Source: Himantopus leucocephalus (lineage: Eukaryota > Chordata > Aves > Charadriiformes > Recurvirostridae). Taken from it: a stretch of DNA of 64,000 nucleotides. Below, one piece after another: positions 49,601 through 62,283 of the stretch. The DNA lies in NCBI GenBank assembly GCA_003993805.1, contig RSEF01000001.1:69974674-70038673 (forward strand), in the 5' to 3' direction. The notes under the pieces were generated by a model. That model was not told where the DNA came from and made no database searches. It saw only the letters and a list, made by a program, of their open reading frames with translations. Each line of letters opens with the position of its first letter. Positions within the stretch are counted from its first letter, which is position 1. Both the position numbers and the translations under genes were made by a program.

Positions 49601-50101
49601 CTGAGAATGGATGGACGGCTGTTTTACGGCAGGTTTTGATAGCAGTTTTTGGAGATTAGGACTCTTTTGGAAAGACAAGTTTTAGAGTGTACTTTCAGAA
49701 GGTGCTTGAGATTAGCAAGTAACTTTAGCTACTCTGATATCTCCTTCAAAGATGATAGAGTTTGAAGGAAAATCAGTCATAAAGGAGAACTGAATTTGGT
49801 ATCTTATCACATTGTGCTTGTTTAGGGAGGGCTTTTTCAAAGGTTTGTCAAGGCGAACTTCATAGCATGCATTTCAACAACGAGAAAGGGCTATGATCAA
49901 GGGAATAAACATACTCCTGAGTGCAATACATCTGCACTGGCGTAGCGTGCGGCCCCTCGCATTTGTTGGAAAGAAATGGGATCAGCAGGCAATAATACAG
50001 GCAAATTGTCTTTGATTGTGCTTACACTAATTATTCACTTTCTAACTTCTTTTTTTCTTCTCATTTTTTGTTCCCCATGTTGGCTTGCTCTCGTGCCCTA
50101 G

Positions 50102-50169
50102 GTTTACCTCCTGATCGCAGTCATGAGCCTCCCTGCCTCAGTGGGAAGTCACTTCATTCAGCCGATGTG
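50102..50169 (+). other. Candidate coding exon, unidentified protein
   Basis: A T-rich tract ending TCTCGTGCCCTAG precedes 68 bases followed by G|GTAAATG. Two frames are open; the more protein-like reads LPPDRSHEPPCLSGKSLHSA, then DV. That frame needs one base from an upstream exon and ends at a codon boundary, so it does not join directly to 43710-43828. Not recognised. Confidence 0.25.
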
Positions 50170-51700
50170 GTAAATGTTGTGTGGCTGCTTTCACAGAAAA
50201 ATTATGACTGCTGTTAGTATTAATCGCTGTATTCTTGAATTAGTTTTTAAGGCACTGTCTGGAGAAAGGAGAGGAATCATATTCATGTGACAAACTGCCA
50301 TAACTCTAGCGACATCCAAAGAGAGAAGCTGCTTAGCTTTGCACTGACTGGGGTCTCTTATTTCATTTGCGAATACATTTCTCTTCCTTCTGACATTCAT
50401 GTCTGCTTTATAATAAGTAAAATCATGCTTTCTGTCAAACTTGGGTCATGTCCACTGAATCCAGTGGTAAACGAGGGAGTGAAACTACAAAAAATGTGTA
50501 CCTTAAACACTGCTAAGAAGGGAAAAGTTAGTGTGTCCATCAGCAGTTATTATCTTTCTCTTGTGCTATTCACTGGTGGTACAGGAACCTCCCCAGGCCT
50601 CACTCTTTTGATAACTTAATTGCGTTGTAACTCCTTATAGCAGGTAAGTACAGAACAGTATTTCCAGGAAAGCAAGATTGATAGGGAGAGGCAGTATCTT
50701 TCACTAGCCTTGCTGATGTATTTGGAAAAATCAGATGTGCTGTCAGGTTCTGAGACCCTGCGGGTGTCTCTGTGCTTGAAAATGTCGTATACCTGCTCTG
50801 GTGATGTTAGCTCTGCTCCAAGCCTCACTTTCTCTGGCCATCACAGCTACAACACCACTGCTATTAAAAGACACACAGAGGATCATTCTTTCCCTCCAGG
50901 GTTCCATAGGCCGGAAAAATGATTATTTTATGTCCCTTAAGATGTTGGGAGGGAAGAAGCAATGTTTTCTAGATTAGTGGACAACGCTTTCTCTCCAGCT
51001 GTTGTCTGGTGTTGTCCTTTGATGACTCCAATCCCTCCTGCTTCACGGCAGTTGTGATATCTCAGTGCTGAAGTTGTGCACTGAATCCTCCCACTCGCTT
51101 CTGGATATGGCTCCCACGCAACCCACCATCAGATAAACAGCTTCTGCTCTGTTTAGACTAACAATTCAGACACATTTCATAACTGTCAACTTCTCATATT
51201 AGCTTTTATAGCCATATAAAATAGTTTTTCTTCCCCTGACATCCATATGCTGAACTGCCAGATTACACAAATGCCCTTTTTTAAAGCTCTAATTTGCAAA
51301 GTCTCATTAAATTAGGAATTAACTGCAAATTGAGAATTAAATCACTTATCTGTCTTAAGCAATGCTAAACTGCTATGCAAACTGTTTTCTAGGACTTTGA
51401 CAAGTCATTTTAAGGCCGGGTTTACCCTGGGCAGTGCCTGGTTGTGAATCCGCGAATCCGTGACCCAAAATTTGCTTTTCACTTAGATGGAGCTAAATGC
51501 CCAAATGGACTTTCAGAGGAATCTTTGTGCTGAACTTCTGCACCTGTGATGGTATACCTTACATACTGAAAGAGAAACAGAAGACAGGAGAGAAAACAGA
51601 GGCCGGGTAAAGGTCTGAGGCCAAACAGAAGGTGGGAGCCAGGGCAGAGCTGCCCCGTCACAGCTCCAGCCGTGTGCGCCAGGCGCTGGCAGTGAGCTGC

Positions 51701-51717
51701 CTCCCTCCCTCCCTCCT
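51701..51717. repeat. (CCCT)n short microsatellite
   Basis: Four imperfect copies of CCCT between GCTGC and GTTTT. Confidence 0.75.
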
Positions 51718-53739
51718 GTTTTCTAACCGCGGTTTACCGTGGCTTCACAAGCTGCCTGCCTGTGCTTCTGCAGGGTGAAGATTTTTGAAAAGGACAATTC
51801 AGGATTGTGTGTTTTTCTCACTATAATTTATAAGAATAGAGTTTGTACTTGGACTTGTATTTATTCATGACAATTTTTCCAGGATGATGTAATATATTAA
51901 ATGCAAATATTTATACTAATGCACTTTCATGGTTAACCTTAGACCAGGAAGATAAAGAATGTTTAACAAATCTGTTCGCTGACTATAGCCGTTACTTTTC
52001 TCTAACGGTTACTACCACAGTGAATTGTAATGTTCATTTAAATACCAGCAGCTTCCCAGCTAAGACAGGCTGGCATCCTGACTTCACTGACCTCCTGTTC
52101 ACACGAAAATCAATGGGTGTATATAGGCCTTACTATATTTGCACTTAACCTAGATACAGCTATGCTGCTGGAAGCATGACACAGCTTAAAATGGTTTTGG
52201 CCAGTGCTATGCCAAGCTATATCAGCAAGCATATACATGTAGCTTCTTGGTGTTTTGATCAGTATGGTTATAGCTGTTCCAGAGCAAAGAAATGGTACAA
52301 AAATCACACACAAGCACAAAGTTACCAAAGCCAATATTTGTAATATGGGCCAAATTTGATTGACTTTAAGTTAACAACAGATGAGCTAGCACATCTACTA
52401 AATGTTTCATTTTTCTTTACAACGTAAGCAATCAAAAATCTCAGTGTTGGATCTGTTCACATTTCTTCTGCTTCATTAGCTGCCCTGTGTGTGGATGGAG
52501 CCCAGATCAAGACCATCTCCAGGTAGAGTCATCTGTTTTCAGGCTGTAAGATTTCAAAAGTTAAAATGGATTCATCTCCTTGGATGCCATTTTGTAGTAG
52601 CTTTATAAAAGTATGACTCAGAGCATGTCATTAATCCCTAAAGCATTTCATTCTTTGACAAGTTTTGCAACAAATGGGACTTCGCAATAATGGTGAAATC
52701 ATTTTATTTCCAAAATGGCAGAACGAGTTCAGCTGTAACATTTCTGCTGGGGCTATAACAATGTGTTTATTTTTGTGCTCAGGAAGAAAAATCCAATACA
52801 GGTAGATGTATTCCGCTTTAAAGCAAGGAAAGAATTATGGGTTCCAAGAATATCTGTGCACATATATAAAGTTTATTATAGACTTCTGTAGTTAAATTTC
52901 TTCATGATTTGTTAAACACGGAGAAGAGCTGGAAGATCTATTACCTTAATGATTACTTAATTGGAGAAAACTACTGAAGTTCTGGAACAGTGTTCACAGA
53001 ATTATCTACACTGCTTGAAGGTAACTATGCATATTGCTTTTAAAGTCTGATTCATTGAATATAAGAATGTCAGTGCAGCACCAGACTAAAGATTAATTTA
53101 GGTAATTTGCTGTCCAGGGCCAGTAGCAGATGCTTAGAAATGAGCACCAGCTTATGGTTTCATAATACAGCTTGAGCCAAGATAACAGCTCGCTACTGCC
53201 AAGAGGGAAAGGTCCTGCTCTTTCTTTCGGCTTCGGCACCCCCAGCTCCTGGATTCATAAAGCCCAGCTTGCCTCTGCATTCCTGGTGCTCATCCAGACA
53301 CGCACTAAGTTAATTCACTGAAACGGCAGAAAACTCACTTAAATAATACTAAAAAGAGGTGCTTTTGTCTTTGGTGAGTTGAGCTGGCTTGCCTTATGAC
53401 CAGTCAGGTCGCAGAGCCAGACGGAGGGGTCACGCACTTGGGATCAGTGGACGTAGAAGGAAAGAGCGAAGAAGGCTGGATAGGAGGAGGAATAAAGGAA
53501 AGAACTAAGAAGGAGGGGTAGGGGAAAGTGAGTGCTCTCAGTTTTGTCAGCAGCGAGACATTTATTTGGCTAAACCATCTATTTTTGCCTATTTGACACC
53601 TATTGGAAAATCCAGCTGATCTTCACAGAAAAGCATTTACAGTGGGTGGAAGAGCTCTTTCCTGAATGGAAATAAATAATTTGCTATTTATCAACATGTC
53701 TGTACAGTGTTGTGGTTTTTTTTTTCCATGTCATGACTT

Positions 53740-54480
53740 TACACTCGCTGTCCTTGCATTTCATTGGCCATTTTATTGCTCAGCCATTCAACATCATGTA
53801 ATGTAGGCCACACTAGATCTTAGTACCCATAAACTGTTGTATTATCTGAAAACTTTGTCATGTCGCTTTTTAGCCTTTTTCATGTTATTTATTTATATGT
53901 TGAAGAATACAGATCCCAGCACTGAACGTAGGAGGATCGTGACAGCTGCCTTTCTGCTGTATATAGTCCAGTGCTCTCTTTCCTACTTTTTAAGCAGTTA
54001 TCAGTCCTTGAGGGAATCTTTCCTTCCAGAGTGAGAGGACTGAAGGGCTTTCGATAAGGAGCGCTGTTGCCACCTTTTTTGGAAGGTGACAAACTGACCA
54101 CTTGAGCATTGATTCTGTCCGTATGATGGATGACTTCCCTGAACAAAAGTCATGTTGATATATATATCATATTTACTATTCATTCTCTTCTTTGTTTCTG
54201 TCACTGCCTCTTATGGAGGTTAGGAATTTTTTCTGTGATTTTCACCAGAGGCAGGGAGGCCTTGTTAAATATTGGTGCCATACTGCCACCTTTCATTCCT
54301 CTAGTGCTTCGTCCATGCTAAGCTATAGATCACACATCATGGCACTTCCATAGCTGAGGTGCTTTAAAATCTTGAATAAATATCATCTGTTCGGGGTAGT
54401 TTTTCACCGTTCATTTTCTCAATTTCTTCCAAGTCACCCAGTATTGATTTGTTAAGTTAAGGCAGTTCTTTCTGGTGAAG
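53740..54480 (-). mobile_element. Ancient CR1-clade (CR1/L3-like) LINE fragment (antisense)
   Basis: The plus strand contains the antisense of an old amniote CR1-clade element: GCATTTCATTGGCCATTTTA, AAGCAGTTATCAGTCCTTGA, AACAAAAGTCATGTTGATAT and ATCATCTGTTCGGGGTAG. Read on the minus strand, 54370-54450 gives a decayed version of the reverse-transcriptase block just before the conserved PDGI-type motif (here ...NGEKLPRTDDIY). Stops and frameshifts are common, so it is inactive. The element name and edges are approximate. Confidence 0.6.
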
Positions 54481-55797
54481 AATATCACTGTTGTAGGAAA
54501 TTCATGGACATTTTAGTGCCTTTAGATGCTTCTGAAAATCTCTGAGGTTCTTTTGTAGTTTGGCAATATGTCCAATCACAAACATTAAATAAACAGTCAC
54601 TGTAGTAGGCAAAAAAAACCCCAACCCTGTGAATGCTGATAGGCAGCAGATAATTGTGCATCTGTGTGTGTGGGGTGAATGTCTGAACATCCACGCTGGA
54701 GAAAGATCTTGGAAATGGGTTAGATCAATAGAGGCAAATGCCAGGGGATGCCCAGGAACCTTGGCTGGTAACACTGGAGACTGACAACTGCAAGCAGCCA
54801 CACAGCAGGAACCAGCCTGATTTGCAGCGTGACCTTCCCAGGCTAGGAGGGATCTCCCATCTGGGCAGGGAAGTGAAGACCTTGGGAAGATAGTGCTGGT
54901 GGGACAGCAAGCGAATGTGTGAAATAATCAGGGTAAAAGATGTAGTCTTGCCGGTTCTTAAATAGAAGCCAGTATCCAGATCCCCTATGGGTTGGTTTTT
55001 GCCCCATCCCACCCATGACAGGAATGAATTAGGCCCCCTAAATATTTTCTTTTTTTTTTTTTTTCCAGTTATTCTTCAACAGTAAGTTGAGGCTTCTTTT
55101 TGTCCTTTGAGTCTTGAAATACACTTTGATTATGTTTTCAACTGTTGCTTCTCAATTAGTAATATAAGAAATCTACTATTGTTTTGAGGAAAGGTTGTAC
55201 GTTCCCCTATTTACTTGATTCCTATAACTGGAGAATAAATTAAAAGTTTCATTGCTATTCATCTTGCCATAAAAGCTGAAGAACTGTCAATACCAGACAA
55301 AGAATACAGCTATATATGCAATCAGATCTGGCACTCCTATTATTTAGGCTGAAAGTGGTTTCCTGGGGGTAAGAGTCCATTTAGTTGATCTTCATTTTAA
55401 ATTAATTATGTTTTATTCTGTGCAGTTAACACTCAACTTGTAAGCCAAACTTATGTTTATTCTACTGCAAAACTAATCTTTAGAAAAACGGTACTGCTTT
55501 TTCCTGACCTGAAACATCTAATACAATATGGATAGAAGTTTTATACAGTGACTTGTTTTTTTATTAAGATTTCGCTTTGTTGAATGATTGTAAGAGATAG
55601 TTCATGAACTTTTTCAAGTGCTGCCCATTAGATTACCTACTTTTTTTTTTTTAAGTGCGTCTGAAATTTGGACCCCAAATGCTTATTTAGATATACAATG
55701 AGGCTACATGAGTAGAAAAGCGATGAACTTTTACCAGCTTCTGTTGCCTTTCAGCCTTTTTTCTGTAACTCAAAGTCCTTTTCTTGTACTTTAACAG

Positions 55798-55914
55798 ACA
55801 GGCAATCTCTTATCCAGTCCTGGAAACAGCACCATTACTATTTCATTACTACCTCTAACCTAAGTCAGGTGCTGTCAGTGGTCAGCTATCCAGCTGTTCT
55901 ACATGCCAATGAAG
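55798..55914 (+). other. Candidate coding exon, unidentified protein
   Basis: TTTTCTTGTACTTTAACAG precedes 117 bases that end GAAG|GTAAGTC; both splice signals are strong. Only one frame is open and it spans the whole segment, including RQSLIQSWKQHHYYFITTSN. It enters and leaves with one spare base, a symmetric exon. No family is recognised. Confidence 0.3.
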
Positions 55915-57300
55915 GTAAGTCACCTTACCTAGACACCCGGCTTCAGGGGAAGGAGTCTTGTACCCTAGAAGCCTTCACTTTCAGGTGCTGCTCCTGAGGC
56001 TGATTAGTGGTGAGTATCCAGAGTGACAGGCAGCCTCAGAGCATTAGTTGTTTTGTTCTGATAAAGCTAAACTGGAATGATGCTTTGGTTTGTCTGTTAA
56101 TTACCAGCTTTTTGCTTTTTTTTTCCTTGGAACATTTTTGGAATTTGGTTCTTACTGACCTACAGAAACTGCCTACTCACTCAGTTACCTCTTAGTTTTC
56201 TTCCAGTCAGGAACATAATGAGTAGCAGCCAACATCATTGTAACAACATTACAGATATCTCCAGACTTAATGCCAAGCCATATATTAAGATTTTGCTGTG
56301 GAAATCAGAATTTGATAAGAATAGCATTCTTCAGTTTTATGGATTGACATGTAACAATACAAACAATATCTGGGAGTGAAATCTAGGCAAATTCAGGCTA
56401 GTGAAAACATACTGATTTTTAACAGTGAGAACAATTGGTCATTGAAACCAATTATCTGCTGACTGGAGTAGTCACACTGCAAACTAAAAATATTCAAATC
56501 AAGGTTGCAGAGATTTTTGGAAGGATGTACTTGCTTCAGCCTCAAAAAAACCTGTTAATGTAATGGTAGGGATCAGATTATATTACCCCAGTTTTCTCTT
56601 TTGGTCTTAAAAGGTCTATGAAGTTTTTTTTTCTTGGACTGGAAACCTTTTCCTTCTGGATTATTTACCAGTTTCCATTTTAATCATCTTTCTTCACGTC
56701 TTCACTAGCATAGTAAAAGAATAAGTAAACAAAACTTTGGGGCTTTTATTTCTGGAAGGCAGAAAAAATCCAGAACTTTCAAGTCACGGTCAGCCTCCCC
56801 TCTTCTTTCACCTCCTATTAGTTACCAATAAGGACAGATACATATTCCTCTCCCTAAGCATGTGCTGAGCTCAGATATTCCACATCTCATAGCTATCTCT
56901 GGAGATAACTGTTGTATGCGTAAGTGCACAGTGGAAAGAACTGGATTTTTATTGTATTGGGTATTTTTGCTGTCTAGCAGGATTGGTAGAAAGGGTAGCA
57001 AAGCAAACAAAGCCCTAAGGTGGAAATAACGTCATCCAGCAGACTGAACATCTTTGCTGTAAGAGTTTTCTCCCTCTTCAAGTCTCTTTCAGTTGTGGGC
57101 AGGGATGCTGAAGTCCAAGTAAGAGCTCTAGGACTTTGAACATACTTAGACAATTTTACCTCTGTGTCATTACTTTGAACCTATGGCTAGTTCAGTGATT
57201 CATCAAAGGAAACACTAGTTTCAGTTCAGTTCCTAGTAAAATGTGCATACCCACGTCACACTGGCAGCTATCACAACTGGTTAGTCATTAGCACCCTTAC

Positions 57301-57336
57301 CTTTGATCTCTCCGAACCCACTCAACACTCACTGTT
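57301..57336 (-). other. Candidate small exon on the opposite strand, weak
   Basis: On the minus strand GCTTTCCACAG precedes 36 bases ending AAAG|GTAAGGG, a strong donor. One frame is open (TVSVEWVRRDQ). It overlaps the zone of plus-strand candidates, which shows how readily such segments occur by chance. Confidence 0.15.
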
Positions 57337-57478
57337 CTGTGGAAAGCTTTGCTTTCATACTGAAAAGTGATCTTTATAAGGGTTTACTTAAATGAACAGG
57401 ACAGTGCTTCTATACTTGTTCTGTGAGTGGTTTTGATACCATTAAATGTTTCTTTTTCCACTAATGTTATGTTTACAG

Positions 57479-57502
57479 TGAACAGCTCTTTGCCTTCCAT
57501 GG
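57479..57502 (+). other. Candidate micro-exon in phase with 55798-55914
   Basis: A pyrimidine-rich tract ending GTTTACAG is followed by 24 bases and G|GTAAGG. Joined after a G it reads VNSSLPSM plus one base, the phase left by the preceding candidate. Confidence 0.2.
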
Positions 57503-58299
57503 GTAAGGCAGCTCCTGGAAGGCAGCGCACAGCACGGCAAACACAACCTTGACGTATTAGTTTGATCCTAGCTCAAGCGAAGTTCCTACCGGGATTCTCT
57601 AAAGAATTGCAGTTTTCACTGGTCAGTGTCATTTGGTTGACTCTAAATAAGGTTACATCCCTAAAATGATATTGTTTCAACCAAGTTTTTCTGGTCAGAA
57701 TGCAAGATTTAATCAATAGGTTCAGTGTTAAAGAATGTGCTGCCTCTCTTACCTTCTTGGCCCAAGAGACTAATCAAAAGATGTGTCACACCAGACTTCC
57801 AGTGGCAATGAATGTCTTTTCGCATACTGAATAAAAAAATGAGGAAGTGTGCGTGTATGCACGTTTTCATGCAGGTGGTTTCTGACAGCCTGGACGTCTA
57901 ACCAGCTGTTTTCTCTGTTCCCTTCTCGTGGCTTTTGCAGCAAATGTGTTATTCTGAAGATTAAGATTTTGATGAGGGAAAATGGGAAGCCCCTAAATCA
58001 TTGTTTTCCTGCAGGCTGCGCGGCTGGCTGGGGAGCATAAGATGTGCCTACTCAACAACTTAGTGTAAAGGGGTAGAACCAACCAATTTATTTTCCCCTG
58101 ACAGCTGAAAACCTCTAGGTTTTCTCCCTTTCCTGCCTTCCTTGTCTATGCTTCTGATTGCAGGGGTCACTGCAATCTATTTCTGACTGGTTGCTAACAG
58201 CTGAGCTATTAATTACTTTATTGGCCATCACAGATCCCAGCAGATAACATTTTTGCTTGATTTCCCGTCTCTTCTCCATGTTTCTCCTTGTCCTTGCAG

Positions 58300-58329
58300 T
58301 GGGAATCAACAACTTTGCCAATGCAAAAG
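58300..58329 (+). other. Candidate micro-exon in the same phase series
   Basis: TTTCTCCTTGTCCTTGCAG, a strong acceptor, precedes 30 bases ending AAAAG|GTGAAT. In the phase left by 57479-57502 it reads VGINNFANAK plus one base. A third symmetric segment in one phase is suggestive but not proof. Confidence 0.2.
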
Positions 58330-59623
58330 GTGAATGCTTAAAATAAAAATGTATTTAATTGCAAAGGGTGGTTTGAAGGGAAACAAAAGTGCACTGTTCT
58401 CAGACATGCTTTGGTACTTCTTTTTGAATTACAGCCTAAAGCAAGGCATTTCTTCACCTGTTGCCTCTACAAAGCATCATAGTCAGAGGGTGGGATCATG
58501 GTGTCCCCTGGAATTGTCTGGTTTATATTGATTACCGTCATCCATCTCCTAGAAAGCCAAATTTTGGAGAGTTATACAGTTATAAAGTCAAACATTATAG
58601 GCTTGTTATACGGACAAGTTCATGAGTTATAGAAGGTATATGGTATAAAACCAGATATAAAACAAGATTATCACTTTAAGGCATTCATTCATTTGAATGG
58701 ACCTGATGAAGGACAGTAATGTCAGAGCTTACACTAAATATGCCTTCATTGTGTGGTAAGCCCAAGACCCACCTTCATTTTCCCCACAGTTCTACTATCT
58801 ACATAAAAAAATCTTGTACCCATGAGCCAATCCATCCTCCCCAGCAAGGCAGTGGGTGGCTACCCTCTGGGCTCCAGGTGGAAGCTATGCAGATATCAAT
58901 TAGGAAGCAACCAGGACACAATTCTCCAATGCCCTTCCTACAAGTCCCCTAGAAAGACAGTTTTTCACCCAATTAATAAGCACTATATCTATGCCTGAGG
59001 TTGTAGGAGCTGCTTTCAGAAGCACAAAGGCCGGCTACTGGGGTGGGATTTTGCAAAGAGTATGTTTCTTCCCTGTATTCTACTACTGATGGTGCCGGGC
59101 ATCTGTGCTAACACTGGTTGTAGATTTCTGCTTGAGACACCAGCCCCTTTCTAAAGCTTCTGTTCTTTTCTGTAGAAGCATATAATTTAATCATTTTATT
59201 CAGGCAGTAATTGAGATATTTTGCAAAGGAAACCTTAAAAATAAAAAGTGCTACCTGTATAGTAAATAACTGAAACTACTAACACAAAGTGGCAGCCACC
59301 CTCTTCTGGTATTCTGTAAGGCAAATTCCTTCCCAAACAAGACAAAAGGGACTATTGAGGAACCCAGCAGAGCCTCCTGGTATCTCCATGCCCTGCTGAA
59401 GTACAGTTAAAATTTTCTAGAAATAAAATTATATTTCCTGAGAATGAGTGGGATTACTTAACAACACTGATCTTAACTTTAATTGCACTGCGAAAGATAG
59501 TGATAAAGCTTCTGACAAAGTTTATTGCTGAAAAATGTTGCTAAAAGTAAAACAAAATGTAGGAATAATTTGTCTGGTTGTAGTGGTGTGCCCATTACCA
59601 GTGGCTTTTAATAATACATTAGA

Positions 59624-59735
59624 GTTAGATAAACATCTGTCAGTGTTGCAGTAGTACAGTAGATTCTGCCTTGGGGCAGATGAATAAACTACTTATTTAG
59701 ACTGGGGTCCCTTCCAGCCCTAATTTTCTATGATT
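59624..59735 (+). mobile_element. CR1 LINE 3' tail (sense), old
   Basis: GTTAGATAAACATCTGTCAG, GATTCTGCCTTGGGGCAGAT and finally GGGGTCCCTTCCAGCCCTAA..TTCTATGATT are the last bases of a sense CR1 of an older type. The usual middle (GGACTAGATGACCT) is replaced by AT-rich sequence. Confidence 0.88.
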
Positions 59736-61051
59736 GCACACTATCCCAAGGAAAAAGGCTCCTGTGCTTGTCACCCATGCTATGAATGGTGCTGTTCTGT
59801 ACGTCTGAAGCCTTGTTGTGTGCCCACATAGCAAGTGGGACAGTGGGGAGGTGAATACTGTTTCTGCCTCGCTAATTGTAGTGGCTGACACTGCTTTTGC
59901 ACTGGTAAGACCACTGTAATCATGCCCGCAGCAACAGGCTGAGCTTGGGCTGTGGGGTGGGGTGGAAACCCTTGACAACTCCTCAACAGGCAAGAGAGCT
60001 GGGAAGGCAAGCATTTTGTGGGACACCCATAGTGGCAATTTTGCAATATGTTTCTTCTGCGGAAGAGAACCACAAACTTGGGGGATATATCTGCAGGTAC
60101 TGCATCCTGCTGCACTACTTACCTGTGTCACCAGCCAGATAAATAAGTAGTGTTCAGTGTAACAATTTTGAGGGAGTTGCCAGAAGGTCCAAGAAATTTT
60201 GTTCATTTCCTGTTTAAACACTCCGTAGTCTGTGGAGTGTAAAACCATTGGAAAGAAAAAATAAATCCTTTAAATAGCTAAAATGGTAAATCACGTTTTC
60301 ATAAGATGTTATTTTTTTCTTCTATTTTAAATTTGCCTGACTTTGTATTCCCTATACATGTTGGATAGGTGTACTAAAAGCTTCTTAAGCACGTGAAATG
60401 GTTTATCTACATCATTTCTGAGACAAAGAACGGATAGATGCTATCACCAGCTGATAAAGAACATCTCACTTAAGGTTCATTTGTGTTATTTGTGTCATGC
60501 CAACAAATTGCTTGGCATTTGCTTTAAAATTTGTGCTGGAAGACAAAGTAAGTACAAGTATAGCAGTAACGGAGAATTAGGTTTTACTGTTGCATAAAGC
60601 TGCATGACAAGGAAACTACAGCTGGATGGACTCAAACTAGAAATTTCTTCATGGGATTCTTTCAAAGAGGACTTTTTACTGAAAGAAGTTGAATCAAATG
60701 AATTTTCATTTAAAAAGTGGTGGGGTTTTTTGGTCTTTAAAATAAAATCGTAGGGTCCCAGATGGTTAACCACATAAATAATTTGAGTTAGCAAAGGTTA
60801 TATTAATTCCTTACATTTACATAGGGTCGTTCATCTGGAAGAACTGCATCCTGTGCTGCTTTACTTCCTATTCACTTAGCATATGTACCAAACTTCTAAG
60901 TAGCAGACAAAATGCTTTTTACCACTGCAAGAATGGGTTAGGAAGCTAAAGAGCTGCTAGGAAAAGAATTATAGGTACGTTAAATCAGTCAATGGAAATT
61001 TTTTCTTTTGTAGTCACTTAAGGTCTGCTTGTGTCCAGTGCTTGAAGAGAG

Positions 61052-61107
61052 GTTAATCTCCCTTTACTCTGCTTGTGGAGACGTTAATCTCCCTTTACCC
61101 TGGCTGT
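61052..61107. repeat. 31-bp tandem duplication
   Basis: GTTAATCTCCCTTTAC(T/C)CTG recurs 31 bases apart (61052 and 61083). The second copy is partial. Confidence 0.85.
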
Positions 61108-61461
61108 TTAACATCTGGACAGCTAACCCGGTCAGTCTAGGGCTCTAGGTAGTGCACAGAGGACCAGGCATGCATTTGGGAACTGATACAACTCAGCTGT
61201 CTGAGCTTCTGTCACAGAATGAAGCATGCTCCAGGAGAGCCACTTTTCCCTCCCCACTGACGGTCGTTTGTGACTAGCTGAGACCAGGTTTTGGAGGGCT
61301 AAGAGGCAGTCAAAATGACCCCTGTCCTGACTTGTTCACAGATAAGTAAGACTTGTCCATTTCTACGCTCTTATTTGCAACCCTATGTATACTGGAAAGG
61401 CTTTATCAAAGTAGGGTAAATCAGAGTATGTGGAGTTTGAATTGGTCAAAATACCTCCTAG

Positions 61462-61506
61462 AAGCTCATTCCAGGAGAAAACATCAAAGGTTTACCAACA
61501 ATTCAG
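61462..61506 (+). other. Candidate exon, weak
   Basis: ATACCTCCTAG precedes 45 bases ending TTCAG|GTATAA. After a spare G it reads EAHSRRKHQRFTNNS plus one base. The acceptor is poor. If joined to the acceptor at 61731, the frame would stop after eight more codons. Confidence 0.15.
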
Positions 61507-62263
61507 GTATAACTTCCAGTCCCAATGGGCCTATTTTCAAGAGCAGGAAGACTTCAGAGACAAAAGTTTCCTCTGTATTTGTCTTAGTTTTAATCTAAAT
61601 GTCTGCTACCAGACCCTGTCAGAAAAAGGATAGTGAAGTACATCGCCTGATGTGCTTGTATTTCCTGCTGATGTAGGTGAACCATGCAACAACCACAACT
61701 TTCTATGGTGGCTCCTTTTCTGCCTTACAGAAACAGTCACTGGATCAGTCATTTGCTAGAACAGAAAAATGAAGAAATGATTGAGCTTTGAAGTCTCTGT
61801 CTGTTCTACTTCCCTCTCACTTTGCCAGTCTGCTGACTGCACAGGGAGCTCTGTGTAAGAGAGTCCATACCACCCGCAAAAGAAAGCTGGGAAGTACATT
61901 GGTAAGATCGCTGAGATGATAGCATCTCTTGGGGCACGAAGGCCAGTGGAAGAGCAGAGTCAACAACAAAATGATGATGGAGAGGACAGTCTTTCTCTCT
62001 TTAAATCTCATTTTACTAGGTACTTTAGCAAATACTGAACTTTAAATATGAAATATCCCATTGAAACCAGTGTAGAATCCTGAAATGGGACCTTTGTCAA
62101 CAGAGCTATTTATGTAAGAAAGCTTTCCAGAGAGTGCAAGTGAGTTACTGCATGTACTAAAACAGATGAGCTGGTAGCCTCTGGCTCCCAGAGGGGAATA
62201 ACTTAAAATCACTGCATGAGTCATGGACACAGGCAGATACAAATGCTCTTGTTAGCTCAAAGT

Positions 62264-62283
62264 AAAAAAAAAAAAAAAAAAAA
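62264..62283. repeat. Poly-A tract
   Basis: Twenty As. No AATAAA signal or recognisable retrotransposed body lies just upstream, so it is called a simple tract. Confidence 0.85.

Larger units (their letters stand above)
46656..53739. other. Intergenic or intronic sequence
   Basis: No interspersed repeat is recognised. A (CCCT)n tract lies at 51701-51717 and purine-rich sequence at 49145-49215. Exon candidates are 48108-48241 (plus; open to a TAG but without a downstream donor), 50102-50169 (plus) and 52480-52522 (plus; open in all frames, so uninformative). Confidence 0.5.
54481..59623. other. AT-rich sequence with a series of plus-strand exon candidates
   Basis: No interspersed repeat is recognised. 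Splice-flanked segments at 55798-55914, 57479-57502 and 58300-58329 are on the plus strand; 57301-57336 is a similar one on the minus strand. A poly-T tract is near 55048-55064. Confidence 0.5.

Noticed and set aside
59697..60248. 183-codon minus-strand open frame next to a CR1 tail
   Set aside because: Long for AT-rich DNA, but its 3' end runs into CR1 sequence, it lacks any recognisable domain, and no poly-A tract or retrocopy structure is visible.
62264..62283. Poly-A tract as evidence for a processed pseudogene
   Set aside because: No upstream coding remnant, polyadenylation signal or target-site duplication was found.
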